Shown: positions 32,051 to 44,064 of the stretch, piece by piece | Numbering within the stretch: the stretch's first letter is position 1 | Layout of the letters: each line of letters begins with the position of its first letter | DNA from: Sarcophilus harrisii | Lineage: Eukaryota; Chordata; Mammalia; Dasyuromorphia; Dasyuridae | NCBI RefSeq assembly: GCF_902635505.1 | Contig: NC_045427.1 | Coordinates: forward strand, 598,503,665-598,567,664 | Direction of reading: 5' to 3' | Length of the DNA stretch: 64,000 nucleotides | Notes under the pieces: model-generated | The model's input: only the letters and a program-made list of their open reading frames with translations | Databases searched by the model: none | Told to the model about the DNA's origin: nothing | Translations under genes and position numbers: made by a program

Positions 32051-33599
32051 GGCGAACATTCTCATTTTGTTCCATTTCAGTGTGCTTTTTTCAATGACAA
32101 GTCTAGAAGCATGCATTCTATTAGGATACATACAGGCTTTGCCTCCTTGCTAAAAACTTGCACAGTCAGAAACTCCTGCTTGGTCACTTTGGCTGCAGTC
32201 GCAGAGAGCCTCTGTCAATGTTGATTGCCAACTGAGTCAGGATGCCTTCCCTCTTAAACAGGCTAGATAAAGAAGCAAAGAGATAAATTCCTTCCTCTTT
32301 TTTCAGAGACCTCTTTGTGGAAACTTTGTGTGTAAACTCTCCCTTGGACTTTCATTGGGGGGTAGAAGGGATCTCTCTCCTCCCTCATCTTTCTCCCCTT
32401 CTCCCTGGAAGTCTGGATCCATTCAGTTATCAATCATTTTTGACATAGCATTATTCTATCATAGAGACCTACTCTGACTTATCATCTATGAGTCACTGAT
32501 GGCACATATTCTTTATCAAGGGAATGGAGTCTGTATCCATCCTCAGGGAGCCAGAAGACGTGTTCCATAACCTTGCCCCATATTTTAAATGTTTTATTAA
32601 TGTAATTTTAAAGATTTGTCATTTCCCAATAATTTCCCTTCACTAATAGAATTCTTCATTTTCAGTATGTTTTGTTTTAGAAGTGCAGCACTGTATTTTA
32701 CTCAATTAACCACAATTATAGAAAATCTAGTTGTTTTCCCCACATGGCCATATCCCACAGAAGCTTCCTGTTGCATGTAAAATATTTGGGAAGAAATAGT
32801 CACTAAAGAGCTAATAGTACAAGCCCAAATGTATAAATTAGTGGTATATTTTCTACAAGTGTACAAGATTATCTGATTCTACTTACTATGTACTTTGAAC
32901 CACCTTATTCATTGGTTGTTGACTATTATGTGGTGTTTGAAGCCTGATAGACAGGGAGTCCTTTTGTTCATTCTCCTGTTTTAGGGCTGATAAATTTAGT
33001 GTAACAGAAATAAGCTAAAGTAGAATTTCCATTATTTTCTCTGGACTTTTCTACAAGACTTTACTACTAACTAAACCCCAAGTATTAATATCCTCTGAGA
33101 CCTTAGCTACCAGAGATAGCATGTAAGCCTTTGGATTTAGCTCTCTCATAACATGTTTGTTTTCTAAAGCAAATCATACTGTAGATATATAAATATAAGT
33201 AGTTAATTGGCCAGGGTTCACTTTCTTTCAGGGTTTAAGGAGACTGTATTTCCAAGGACAGATTTGCAGAGTAGATTTGTCTGATTATGACATTCTCTCA
33301 TGTTTCTGGGTGTTGCTTGTTTCTATAGTTTCTATATTTGTTTCTATAGTTGTTATACATGTTTCTATAGTTGTGTGAATGCAAGGTTCAGTATGTTAAC
33401 TATGTTTGGGCTCTGTGATGGGAAAGAATCATATTTAAATTCTTTTTGATGGAAATTTATTGAAGTTTCATAGGGCCCAAGTTATAGATCATGATTCACC
33501 TAAGGAATTCTGATCTATGATAGAGTTGGCTGTCTTTCAAAAATAAGATTCTTACAAGAGAAAATGAGGACCTTAGACCTTAGAGATCAACTGATTTAA

Positions 33600-34010
33600 C
33601 TTACACATGAACACATACCCCCACTTCTATCCCCACCCAGCTACCTTTAATCCACCAAGAACTGGTTCCCTAACTTCTGCATGAAGACCTATACTGATGG
33701 AGAACTCACTTCTTTCTGAGAGAGCCCATTCCATTTGGATAGCTCAAATTGTTAACAAGTTTTTCTTTTCCTCAAGTATAAACCTTCCTCTGTGAGGGTT
33801 TTATCTCATTACTCCTACTTCCGTCATGTGGGGCTAAGAAGAACAAGTACACATGAAAGGACTTCAAATGAAGACAGCTTTCATACTTTTTCTATACGTC
33901 TTCTGTTCTCTAGGACAGATATCCCTAATTCTTTCAACTTATTCTTGTATGATATGTTTTCTAGCCCTCTTACTAACCTGAGTCACCCTCTTGTGGAAGC
34001 TTTACACTTT
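33600..34010 (-). repeat. CR1/L3-like LINE tail, reversed
   Basis: 'gcatgaagacctatactgat', 'ggagaactcacttctttct', 'gagcccattccatttgga', 'caaattgttaacaag', 'cttattcttgtatgatatg' and 'gtcaccctcttgtgga' follow the reversed order of this family. Confidence 0.6.
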
Positions 34011-34074
34011 ATATTTTCCAAAAATAATCTCAACTAATGGATCATTGGTGGAGCTATGAATTAGTCCAACTATT

Positions 34075-34560
34075 CTAAAAAGCAATCTGAAATTATTTGA
34101 AGAGAGTGAGGAAAATGTCCATACCCTATTGACCCAGAAATTCTGCCAAGCAGAGAAAGTAAACAATAAAAAAAGACCTAAGAAAGTAAATACAAAATGA
34201 AAGACCTCAAGAAAGTAAATAACAAAAAAAAAAAAAATCCCATCAATATAAAAAAACTTACAATAGCACTTTTGTAATGGTAAAGAGCTAGAAATAGAAT
34301 TTATGCCCACTGGGTAAAGAGCAGTTTTGGTACATATCCATAATGGAACATTATTATACTGTAAGAAATGATAAACACAATGAATACAGAGAAGATTAAG
34401 GAGACATACACGAACTGATTCAAAGCAAAGTAAGCAGAACAAGTAAAAACAATATATATAGTGTAAATAGAAAAAAATAATTAAAGTTGAAGCCTGCAAA
34501 ATTATGGTGACAAACTTTGACATCAAAGAAGTAATAAGAGAAGCTTTCTCCTCCCATTTC
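34075..34560 (+). repeat. Marsupial LINE 3' region
   Basis: 'agcaatctgaaattatttga', 'ccataccctattgacccaga', 'atggaacattattatactgt' and 'acatacacgaactgattcaa' are the standard order before the 3' end. It contains internal AAGAAAGTAAATA duplications near 34175-34215. Confidence 0.6.
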
Positions 34561-36209
34561 TTTGAAGAGATAGATAATATAGATATGAAACTTTTTAATA
34601 TATTACTTAGTTCTGCTGGACTTCTTCTCCCTCCTATTTTTTGTTACATTAAGTAATTAAGTAGTGTTACATTAAGAAATACAGAAATTATAAAAACAAA
34701 ATATATACAAAATTTTTCTTTAAAAATATGATGCCCTGAACTGTGGCTTGATCTGGGCAGAATATAGCAAAACTGTTTTTATGGACACAAGGCCATGCAA
34801 TATAGGAAAGTACTAGCTTTTTTTTTTTTTGGCTGCCTGTTGCTTAGTTGAGTCATTGAGTTTGTAGTGAATAAAATCCCAAGATCTTTATCACATGAGA
34901 TACCTATTTTTAATTATGAAGCTGATTTTTGAAAATCAAGTGCTATAGGCATGAGTCCAAAGAAATTTATTACGTTAGTTTTTAAACTTCATTTTCATGA
35001 TGTCTGAATCTGGAAACAAATGATTCAATGGGAAAAAGTCCCAGGTCTAAAATTCCACATTGGGAAATGATGCTTAGAATAGGATATGATATTTCATTAC
35101 AAGGAAGAGTAAAAAATTCCTGGTTAACACTCAAAGATATAACTTCATTGCCCACTTACTTTAGAATCGTCACGATTCCTGGGTTTGCTGAAGACGGTAA
35201 TTGGTTGATTAGTGTTCCTCAAGCTGCTTAAGCTTCTATCTCAGATATTTGGCAAACTGTAGGATCATCTATCTAAATTCAGAGATAGCACTTTTTTTGG
35301 AAGACCAGGACAAGGGTTTAAATTTTTTCAAATGAAATATTTAATAAAAATTAAAACAATTGATAAAGAAATAATGAAACAATATCACAAACTTCTCTGG
35401 GGATTGTTGTCTCATCTCCTCAATAATGTAATGTTGATTAAAGTCACAGACATTAGTGAATAAAAGTACTGGGTCAAATTCACTGTCAATATATATGATG
35501 GCCCTATGACCCAGGAGCATGATTAGTTCATGTCTTGTCAGAAAAACAAGAACATTGAGGGATTTAGTTCTGTTCATGGTCATCTTCTCTGGGAAGGATA
35601 TAGTTACAGAAAATTACTTGCTTCTAGTCAGCTCTTATTGAATGGCCCAACACTTCCCAAGCTCTTAAAATTCACCAGGGTGGAAATATCCATCTCAGAC
35701 CATTATTTAGTCATTCGTGCTTAGGATATGGAATTCAAATCAGAAGAGACAATCATAGACATGAAGAAGAGTCTCAGGCTTGTCTAGACCAGCCATGTGA
35801 TTTAATTGCCATGGTGTGAACATCTACCTTTACTGATGGGGGGTGGGAGTAAAGGGGGACAACAAATCACATCCCTTTCCCTCATAGGAAGCTTAAAGAA
35901 GAACTGTTAGAATCTCAAGCCACATGTGCAGGAGAAGAGAGCAAGAATGGAAGTTGTCTCTTCTATTTAAAAATCTACCAAATGGGCAGCTCTTCATGGC
36001 TTAGTAGCCTATTTTTTTTTTTTTTTGATATAACCTTTTTCCCTTGTTGCCATCAAGAGAAAAAATGAGTGCAGTATTATGCCAGAATGTTAAGTCCTTC
36101 AGCACTGAGCATATATGTTCCCAGAAGTTGTCTAGAAAGGGGGAATTCATCTCCATTATTGCTTCATAGAGCAATCTATCATAATCTCTCTTACACAGTT
36201 AATCTTGAC

Positions 36210-36850
36210 TCACTTTATCCCATCATTTTATATCCTTTTTGGGTCTGAGCTTTGCCATTTAACACAGCAACTATTCCTCTAAGCTCTGTGTTATCTGCAA
36301 AGTTGACAGATTTGTTCCACCCAGACTTCATCTAAGTTATCTGTAACAATGTTGAATTGTACAAAGTCAAGGACAGATCACTAGAGCACTCCACTAAAGA
36401 CCTCCTTTCAAGTTCATATTGACCCATATGTGATTATTCTTTGTTCCCAGTCATTCAATCAATTCCAAATCCTCCTAATGTTGCTTCTTTACGTAAAAAT
36501 ATAGCATGAGGTTTTTGTTTTGTTTTGTTTTTTTTTTTTTTTAGTTGTGTATGACTCTACATGACCCCATTTGGGATTTTCTTGATAAAAATACTGGAGT
36601 GGTTTGCCATTTCCTTCTCTAGCTCATTTTGCAGATGAGGAAACTGAGGCAAATAGGATTAAATAACTTTCCCAGGGTCCCATAGCTAGCAAATGTCTGA
36701 GACCAGATTTGAACAAAAGAATATCAGTCTTCTGGTCTCTAAGTCTAGCACTCTATTCATGATGCCATTTAGCTGCCCTATAGCATGAAGGACATTATCA
36801 AACACTTTGCTGATACTCAGTGAATACCAGCTTAATGAGCTTTCTGTATA
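36210..36850 (-). mobile_element. CR1/L3-like LINE RT fragment split by a SINE
   Basis: 'ctgtgttatctgcaaagttg', 'caaggacagatcactagagc', 'cactccactaaagacctcct' and 'cattcaatcaattccaaatc' continue after the insert with 'acattatcaaacactttgct'. This is the reversed equivalent of 12440-13640. Confidence 0.65.
36510..36778 (-). repeat. Full-length SINE, reversed, perfect 10-bp target duplications
   Basis: A poly-T rich left end is followed by 'gttgtgtatgactctacatg', 'ggattttcttgataaaaata', 'ctggagtggtttgccatttc' and 'cagatgaggaaactgaggc' up to 'atgccatttagctgccc'. It is flanked by tatagcatga at 36500-36509 and 36779-36788. Confidence 0.88.
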
Positions 36851-37437
36851 CAAGACCATGGTACTGGGAGACCTGGAGTCACTCACTGGATTGTCAGCTT
36901 AAAGCAATAAAGAAAAAAAATTTCCAAATACTTTGCTGATTCTGAATATAATAAATTATGAAATGTCCTTAATTTCTCCAACAAATCCTGTTCCAACTGA
37001 ATATCCTTGTTAAAATGTGGTAACATTGGGTGAATTGGATCATAAAGCTGGAAGGGACTTTAGAGATCATCCACTCCAGATGTACTATAACTATCACTTC
37101 CTTTTGGGTACTATGCCTCTAATTTGAGCCTAAAAGATTTTTTGGATACCATATCATTCTGTTGACTCACATTAAGTCTTTTGTTCAATAGAACTTGCAG
37201 ATTTTAGGGGATAAACTAACATCTAGCCACATCTGTCATGTCACCAATTGATATCTTGAATTAGATATCCTTTGGGCATCTCAGCCAATCAGTCAGCCAG
37301 TCAATAAACTTTTGCTAAATACCTACTATTTGTAGTGCTAAGTACTAGGGATACAAAGAAGGCAAAAGATAGTTTCAGACCTCAGGGACCCCACATTCTA
37401 ATGGTGTAAAAAACATGCAAACAAGTTAAAAAAGACA

Positions 37438-37443
37438 CATACA

Positions 37444-37483
<40 letters not shown>
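37438..37483. repeat. (AC)n(AG)n microsatellite
   Basis: A compound dinucleotide at the end of the long-repeat head (37285-37435). Confidence 0.85.
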
Positions 37484-37569
37484 TTACTGGCGGTAATCAA
37501 CAGAGGAAAGACACTAGAATAATGGGAGATTTTGACATATCCAAAACAGAATTCATCAATATTTTCCCA

Positions 37570-38150
37570 AGATACTTTTGCATTTTCCTATTACTGATTA
37601 GGGCACCCCCATCTTTCCAAACTTGCAAGCTTGGTGTCATCCTTTCCTTCTTACTTTCACTCATCCCACTTTTCCAATCCACTGTTAAATCTTATCATTT
37701 ATGCTTCTGTGACATTTCTCAAATATGCTCACACAGCCACCAACCTAATTCAGATTCTCATCACCTCTTGTCTGGACTATTGTAATAGCCTTTTAATTGT
37801 TCTACCTGCTTGGTCTCTTCCTACTATAATTTATTCTCCATTCAGCTGCTAAAGTGATTTTTTTTTTTCTAAAGTGGAAGTCTGACCCCTCATTCAATAA
37901 GTTCTAGTGGTTTCCTATTACCTCCAGGACAAAATAAAAGGTGCCTCATTTAACATTTAAAGCTTTTCCCTTCCTGCTTTTCCAATGTTTTTATATTTTA
38001 CTTCCTTCTATGTACAATATAATCTAGCAACATTAACCTACTTAGCATCTTTAATAGAATACACCATCTCCTTTCTTTTTGCCTTTTTAATGATTGTCTT
38101 CTTACTCTGGAATATTCTTCCTCCTCACCTATCCTTCCTACCTTCCAGCA
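37570..38150 (+). mobile_element. L2-like LINE fragment
   Basis: One frame carries a CLDYCNSL block like the SRLDYCNSLL motif of L2/CR1 reverse transcriptases. 'cttggtgtcatcctttcctt', 'gcctccattcagctgctaaa'-type blocks, 'aagtctgacccctcattcaa' and 'gtggtttcctattacctcca' fit the L2 3' half. The frame does not stay open. Confidence 0.6.
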
Positions 38151-38184
38151 AAGGTATCTTGGGAAAATATTGATGTATCCCACC

Positions 38185-38400
38185 TTCTGTCCTTCTTTCC
38201 TTTCTTCTTTCCTCCCTCCCTCTCCTTCCTCCCTCCCTTCCTTCCTTCGTTTGTTCCTTCCTTCCTTCCTTCCTTCCTTCCTTCCTTCCTTCCTTCCTTC
38301 CTTCCTTCCTTCTTCCTTCTTTCCTTTCTTCCTCCCTCTCCTTCCTTCTTCCTTCCTTCCTTTCTTCTTCCTTCCTTCCTTCCTTCCTTTCTCCTTCCTT
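38185..38400. repeat. TTCC-rich microsatellite
   Basis: About 215 bp of (TTCC)n with CTTT and CCCT interruptions. No adjoining SINE body was seen, unlike the arrays at 4560 and 20121. Confidence 0.9.
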
Positions 38401-38779
38401 GTTAATTTTTTTCTATTTTCTCCTGCCCCCAGTGTATTCCTTTCATTCCACGTTCCTTCAAGAAAAATGATGTTTTCTACAAACAAGGACCACATGAAAA
38501 TATTCCTTTAGCCTTTTTCTTTTTTAACCTTCTCCTCTAGGAAGGGAACCAGCTTATACTTTGTAAAAACATACCTGTTACTTGATATTGGCAGAAACTC
38601 AACATAACCTGCTCTCTGCTAATCACTTCAAAACCCCCCCTTACCTCCATAATTGTTAGAAGCAAGGTCCTCAGTTCTCTATCCTTCTTGTTCCAGATTT
38701 TTGTGCATAGCTCACTTATCTGGCAATGTGGGCAAATTGGGAGACTCAGGAAAGAAGTTTGGCTTGGATTTCTGCCACG

Positions 38780-39235
38780 TTTTGGCCACTAGGTGGATCA
38801 GTTCATAGAGCACAGATCCTAGTCTTGGAGATCTGAGTTCAAATATGGTCTTAGATATTATTTGACCATGGGAAGGTCACTTAATCTCAGTTTCCTGAAC
38901 TCTAAAATGGGGACAATTATAGCAACAAAAATTGTTGTGAGGATTTGGTATATAGTAGTTAAATACTTTCTTCCTCCTTCCTTTTAGAGGTTATGCAATA
39001 GATAGAGCACAATGTCTGAAATCTGCAAAATCTGAATTAAAATTCAGCCTCAGATGCTTAATAGTTATGTGACCCTGGTCGAGTGACTTAATCTCTGCCT
39101 TAATTTTCTCAACTGTAAAATGAGGACAATAGCATCTACCTTCTGGGGTTGTGAGGATTAAATAAGATAATATTTGTAATGTACTTAGCACAGTGTCTGG
39201 CACATAGGAAGCACAATAGAAATATTTCCTTCTTA
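38780..39235 (+). repeat. Two adjacent core-SINE copies, forward
   Basis: 38780-38970 ('gagatctgagttcaaatatg', 'aaggtcacttaatctcagtt') is followed by 38985-39235 ('gaattaaaattcagcctcag', 'ctgtaaaatgaggacaatag', 'gtgaggattaaataagataa'). Confidence 0.8.
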
Positions 39236-39354
39236 TAAGCTTGCTTAGCTGCTTTAATTCTTAAAAATCAGATATATTTTTTGAGGCAGAGGCAAAGTAC
39301 CAATACAAACAAAAGCTATTCTCAGATATTATCTATGACAAGTTAATAAGTCAT

Positions 39355-39590
39355 AATAATGATTGATAGAATTTCTATAGTGCCATAAGGCTTACAAAGC
39401 ACTTTAAATATACTTTTTCCATTTCATCCTCATAACAACCTTGGAGAGTAGGCTCCATTATTATCCCCATAAAGATGAAGAAACTGAGGTGGATGTACTT
39501 GCCCAGTGGCATAGAGCTAATAAATGTCAGAAGCAAGATTTGATTTTAGATCTTTCCAGATCTACTAGTCTAACCACTATACTGCCGAAC
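39355..39590 (-). repeat. MIR-like element, reversed
   Basis: 'cttacaaagcactttaaata', 'cctcataacaaccttggaga' and 'agatgaagaaactgaggtgg' are in reversed MIR order. Confidence 0.75.
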
Positions 39591-40299
39591 TGCCTGGGAA
39601 GATATACAATTTTCAACCATTCTTCACCTCCTTTTTTTTCTTATTTACTTATTAAACTTCAGGCATTTTATTTATTGCCTCACTGTCTTATGAAACAGAG
39701 AGGATGGGTGAAAGAACAGTGATAGAGATCATGTACATATGATAAAAAAAATGTCTTTGATTTAAAGGGTTTTATTCATAATTACAAAAGATGAAATACA
39801 ACTTGATAGGAATGGGAACGTTCAATGAAAAAAAGTCCCCAAATATCAATCATATAAAACAAAACTACCCCACCCTAATATTTGTTGGACTGTCACCCTT
39901 TCCTTCTGGTTAATTTCATTTGTTCTTCTGGTCTTTCCTCTGTTCTGAAATTGCTAGATATAATTCTTGACCTTAAATAATGGCAGTGCTATTCATTTGA
40001 AGAAAAACTCCACATGGAGTCTGGGGATCAGGCAGCATATCTGTGCTTCAGGTTATTAACGGAACACATTCTATAAATACATTTATTCAAAGAAAAGTTA
40101 TGTGTAAGTCAAATTTTAATAAATAAAATCATCTGAAATGGAGTTGGTGCTGAAATAATCAAGAAAATCTCCTCTATTTCTCCTTGGTATGTGTCCCTGG
40201 CTTTTTTAGAATGGATTTGCTTAAAGGAAATCCCATCTATATAGGATATGGATACCTTCCTTCCCCATTCTTAGGGAAGTACTATCAAACCTTTAAGAT

Positions 40300-40487
40300 C
40301 CAACTTTTTAAATTGTAGATCATAATTCCACATGGGGTCTTATAACTGAATGTGGGTGTCATGAAATTATGATTTGTTACCAGTAAATCTTTGATTTATA
40401 TATCTATTTTATATATTTATATACTTGGGGTAATAAAAAAATGTGAGGGAAAAGGAGTCACAAGACAAAAAAATTTAAAATGTCTAC
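40300..40487 (-). mobile_element. hAT-type miniature transposon, reversed relative of 5332-5523
   Basis: It shares, in reverse complement, the 'cacatggggtc...aactgaatgtgggtgtc' and 'tttatatacttggggt' blocks and the caacttttta / taaaatgtc ends. The sequence ctttaag occurs on both flanks (40291-40297, 40488-40494). Confidence 0.65.
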
Positions 40488-40984
40488 TTTAAGCATATGC
40501 CCAAGCTGAGTTTTATATAAAGTGTTGTGGGAAAAGTTGACTCAAGAAATCTGATTTATTGTGTTGGATCTGCCATTTGCTGTCTTTTGGGATTCTGAAC
40601 AAATCACGTCATATTTCTAGGTCTCAATTTTTTCATAAATAGAATAAAGATATTGAACTAGATGAGTTTTAAGGAACCATTCTGCCTTTAATATTCTATG
40701 ATTCTATGGACACAGCCATCTGAAAGCAAGGGAGAAAGGGTGTCTATAGGAATATTCTGTCACTTGATTTCTTATTTCTGAAATTTCTGTTGCTTTCTTG
40801 GCTGTTTCCTTTTATGATACTGAAATAAGTGATTGACTGAGCAGCAGAGTTGTTGTGCAAGAGAGTGACTCTATTAAGGAAAAAACTCCCAAAACTTGAC
40901 TTCACACAAACATTGTGATTCTGTGGCAAACTCATGAGAGGCAAGGAAAACCCAATACTTTGTGGAACAACTGTGTTCTAATGA

Positions 40985-41455
40985 GTGTCTTACTAATAAT
41001 GATCATTTTCATTTATATGATACTTTAAGGTTTACAAAGCACTTTCTTCACGACAACTCTGTGAAATAGGTAAAGCAAGGTATATACCAATTTTATAGAT
41101 CAGAAAATTGAAGTTCAGAGGATAATTATCTTGCTTAGGTTATCTTGCTAGTAACTGTCCCAGGGTTCAAATACAGGTCTTTTAAATCTCAGACTATTTT
41201 TGCCGCCTTATATTTGCTGAATGCCTTGTATTTTCAAAGCATGTTCCCATTCCTTAGTAATTCATTTGATCCTCACAATTCTGTGAGTTAGGCTGACCTC
41301 TTTTACTAAAACTATTGGAACACAGAGCAATTAAGTGATTGACCCAAAGTCACATGGCAGAATCAAGAATATTCAGCAGAATACTAGGAGAATTTAATTC
41401 TTCCAGGTCTCTTTAGGCTTAGTCCAATGTTGTTTCTACCATAGTTTGCTGCCTC
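40985..41455 (-). repeat. Two MIR-like elements, reversed
   Basis: 40985-41215 ('taaggtttacaaagcacttt', 'cagaaaattgaagttcagag') and 41216-41455 ('ttgatcctcacaattctgtg', 'aagtgattgacccaaagtca') are successive reversed core-SINE copies. Confidence 0.7.
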
Positions 41456-42059
41456 TTTAAGGAACTACCACACTAGGACAGCTCCATGGAGAAAGGACAA
41501 GCTTAGAATACTTGTGGGTTTGTATAGCATTGTGGTATATGCAGATGTATATGGTTCAGTTGGATGAATTTGAACTTGGGCACCATTTGTAGTTCCTGGA
41601 TCATAGTCAGACGCTAATGGGCTATTCCCCCAGTGGGCTTACATACTTAAGTATTTGCTTCCACCAATGGGAAAATTCAGTTTGTATTTTTTTTCCATTC
41701 CAAATCCTGAAGGTACTAAAGATGAAAGCATAATCTATCAATTTTTCACCTTAAAGATATAGACAAAATATTTTCTCCTTCTCCTATAGTTGAATGAGCA
41801 TTTTTAGATCACCTTTGACCTCCCTTTGTCTGTGTCTGCTTTCCTAACAGTTCTTTGAATTTGCTTTACTTAGGTCAAGACTGAACATTATTCCTACTCT
41901 CCCTGTCACCTTTTATCCAATGAGGTGTTTTACATTTTTTTCTATTTTTTTTTCATTTTTTGGGGAGGTTTGTTTCACTGATCTTGATGCTATATTGAGT
42001 CATTAGTTTCCATTTGTTCAATTCTAAATTTTAGTGAACTAGTTTCTTCAGTTATCTTT

Positions 42060-42960
42060 TAAAAATTTTTTTTTTTTTTGCATTTGGCTAATTGAACTTT
42101 AAAATTAGTTGTTTTCTTCATTAGATTTTTTTTCCATTTTGGAAATTTTGTTTTTCAGAACTGTTTTCTTTTCCTATTTTGCCAGAACTATTATTTAAGG
42201 AGTGATTTTCTTCAAACAATTTATGTGTTTCCTTTTCCAGAGCTCTCAGTTCCTTTCCCCATTTTCTTCTACCTCTCTTTTAAGATCCTTTTGAATTCTT
42301 CCAAGAGAGCCTTATGAGATGGACACCAACTTATATCACTCTTTGAGGCTTTATCTGGAAACGGTTTGCCTTTAATGTTCTCAGGATTTGAGGTCTGTTC
42401 TTCCCTGTCTCCATAAAATCTATCTATGGTCAGAGCTCTTTTTGCTTTTTTGCTCATTTTTAAAGGTTGAAGACTGTTCCTAGGACAAAGGGGAGATTGT
42501 CCCAAACTTCTTCTACAGGAGAGTGGCTTCACACAGCTGGAGCTGATGCTGCCAGCTTCCTTCCCATGCTGGGTGTGCATGGCATATTATGCTGGGGTAC
42601 AGAGGCTCATTATTTGCTTTCTGTAGTTGTGTTGGAAGTCTCACAGCTAGTCTGCTGATCCTCTGGCTTCTGAGCCATGACATAGGAGCCAATAATGCTG
42701 TATATTTGCTAAGAGGCTCCCACTAGATTCCCCTGCACATGGAGGATTCTCTGCCATGGGTATCCCTGTGCTGTCCTGCACCTGTGCTGGGCTGCAACAC
42801 CCCCTTTCCCCATGGCTGGTTGAGAGAGACCTTTTATGAAGTACTTCCAAAATATCTTCTACTGGAAATTTGTTCCATTCCAAATATTTGTGGATTCTGT
42901 CACTCCAAAACCTATTCAGAGGCTTGATCTGGTGTTGATCTGAGGGAAGCCAGGAAGAGC
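42060..42960 (-). mobile_element. L1 5' fragment: 5' UTR and start of ORF1
   Basis: On the minus strand an ATG at 42457 opens MSKKAKRALTIDRFYGDREE and continues to ALLEEFKRILKER before a stop at 42269. Beyond it a shifted coiled-coil stretch (LEKETHKLFEENHSL) is readable down to about 42150. This is the N-terminus of a marsupial-type L1 ORF1 protein. Bases 42458-42960 are its GC-richer 5' UTR. There is no ORF2, so it is a 5' remnant. It lies in the same orientation as CDHR1, beginning about 560 bp past its stop. Confidence 0.75.
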
Positions 42961-43524
42961 TCAGATAAAGATCTGTTTACTCTCTGGCCTCTAACACTTT
43001 TTATCAAGGAATTTCCAGTATTTGGAGTTTGTTTGATGATAACAGCCTAAGCTGGCATTGCATTTTCGATGTCTCATCACATCTGGCAGGAGTCCTGTGC
43101 ATACATTTAAGTTCTTTTGGGTCAGGATGTTCAGAAATAATGGCCAAATGAGCTTTAGTTTTTCTAGGGATGAAAATAGGAAGAAGAAAACCTATGCAAC
43201 TCCATTCAATGGCAACTTGAACACCAGTTATCAAATGAACACTTTGTTCACAATGGAACATTTGGTGAAGTTTCAGGGGAGAGAAGTTAAGTGCATGTGG
43301 TCAGACTATGATCTAATGATTGTTACCCACATTCTGGGCCACTGCAGAAATGATTTCCACTGTTAAATGGAAAGGGAAATTGGCAGAGAATCCATGCAAA
43401 TGAACAATAAATACTTGTACAAAAACGTGAGTGACTGTGAAGCTGAATTGCTTTCAGCTGGTTCTAAGTCATCAGGGACAAGGATAGTGGGATGATAGCC
43501 TTGGGAGAGTCTATGGTAGGTTTC

Positions 43525-44064
43525 TCAGACATAAGGTTTATTGTTGGCAGCCCTCTTTTCAAACTTCTGCTTGAGCTCAGAAACAAGGGCAGATTGGACT
43601 GGTTTTGCTTCCAAGTTTTCCTTCATCAGCTTGCTGGTGCGCTTGGGAGTCAGTGAGCCTGAGACTGTGGGCACTGTCCATTCCGTGAGGCTGATCTTAG
43701 GGATAGTGTTAGGCGGAGGAGGCGGGGTTGGTGCTTCAGGAGGAGCAGTGAACATTGAGCTGTTGTTGTTATGGTTCTCATTAGGTAGCTCATCCTTGAC
43801 GGCAAACTTGTCTCCTGTATGAGACCTCTTGAATTTGAGCCATTCTGTCCTGATGGAGCGGGATGGCGGGCTCGGTCTCTTTCGGATCACCCGCCGGACT
43901 GGTAAAATCTTGTTGGATTTCTTGTTGCGCCAGAACATGGCAGTGGAGATGAAAACGGTAATGACCACCATAATGGCTATGACTCCAGCCAGCACGCCTA
44001 TGGCTTTCATGGGATTGTCTTTAGTTTGCATCAGAAATGCAGCCATGGGACCTCTATTCAGGGT
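43525..44064 (-). CDS. CDHR1: CDHR1 last coding exon (TM and cytoplasmic tail)
   Basis: The acceptor ttccttgacag abuts 44064 and the stop TGA is at 43525-43527. There are 179 codons. It begins [20 protein letters not shown], then the membrane helix, the basic juxtamembrane segment FWRNKKSNK and [16 protein letters not shown], a proline run (APTPPPPPN), [12 protein letters not shown] and the C-terminal [16 protein letters not shown]. It is a close match to the human tail at the basic, [10 protein letters not shown] and LKQKFEK blocks, with looser linkers. Confidence 0.94.
   Translation of the reverse strand, partial: TLNRGPMAAFLMQTKDNPMKAIGVLAGVIAIMVVITVFISTAMFWRNKKSNKILPVRRVIRKRPSPPSRSIRTEWLKFKRSHTGDKFAVKDELPNENHNNNSSMFTAPPEAPTPPPPPNTIPKISLTEWTVPTVSGSLTPKRTSKLMKENLEAKPVQSALVSELKQKFEKRAANNKPYV

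Larger units (their letters stand above)
26602..43524. other. Intergenic region between LRIT2 and CDHR1 (convergent)
   Basis: 16.9 kb containing the two unmarked 3' UTRs and dense repeats: a hAT element (27051-27253), LINE pieces (27555-27960, 28240-28440, 30930-31225, 33600-34010, 34075-34560, 36210-36850, 37570-38150, 42060-42960), MIR/SINE copies (28965-29145, 36510-36778, 38780-39235, 39355-39590, 40985-41455) and satellites (29193-29795, 30433-30772, 31460-31525, 31905-32050, 38185-38400). 29796-30430, 31255-31460 and 32050-33560 show no named element or gene. Confidence 0.75.

Noticed and set aside
34002-34526. 174-codon minus-strand frame, hydrophobic
   Set aside because: It is antisense of a marsupial LINE 3' region with A-rich runs; no gene features.
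42269-42580. 103-codon minus-strand frame as a host gene
   Set aside because: MSKKAKR...FYGDREEQTSN is the start of a marsupial L1 ORF1, so it was called as L1.
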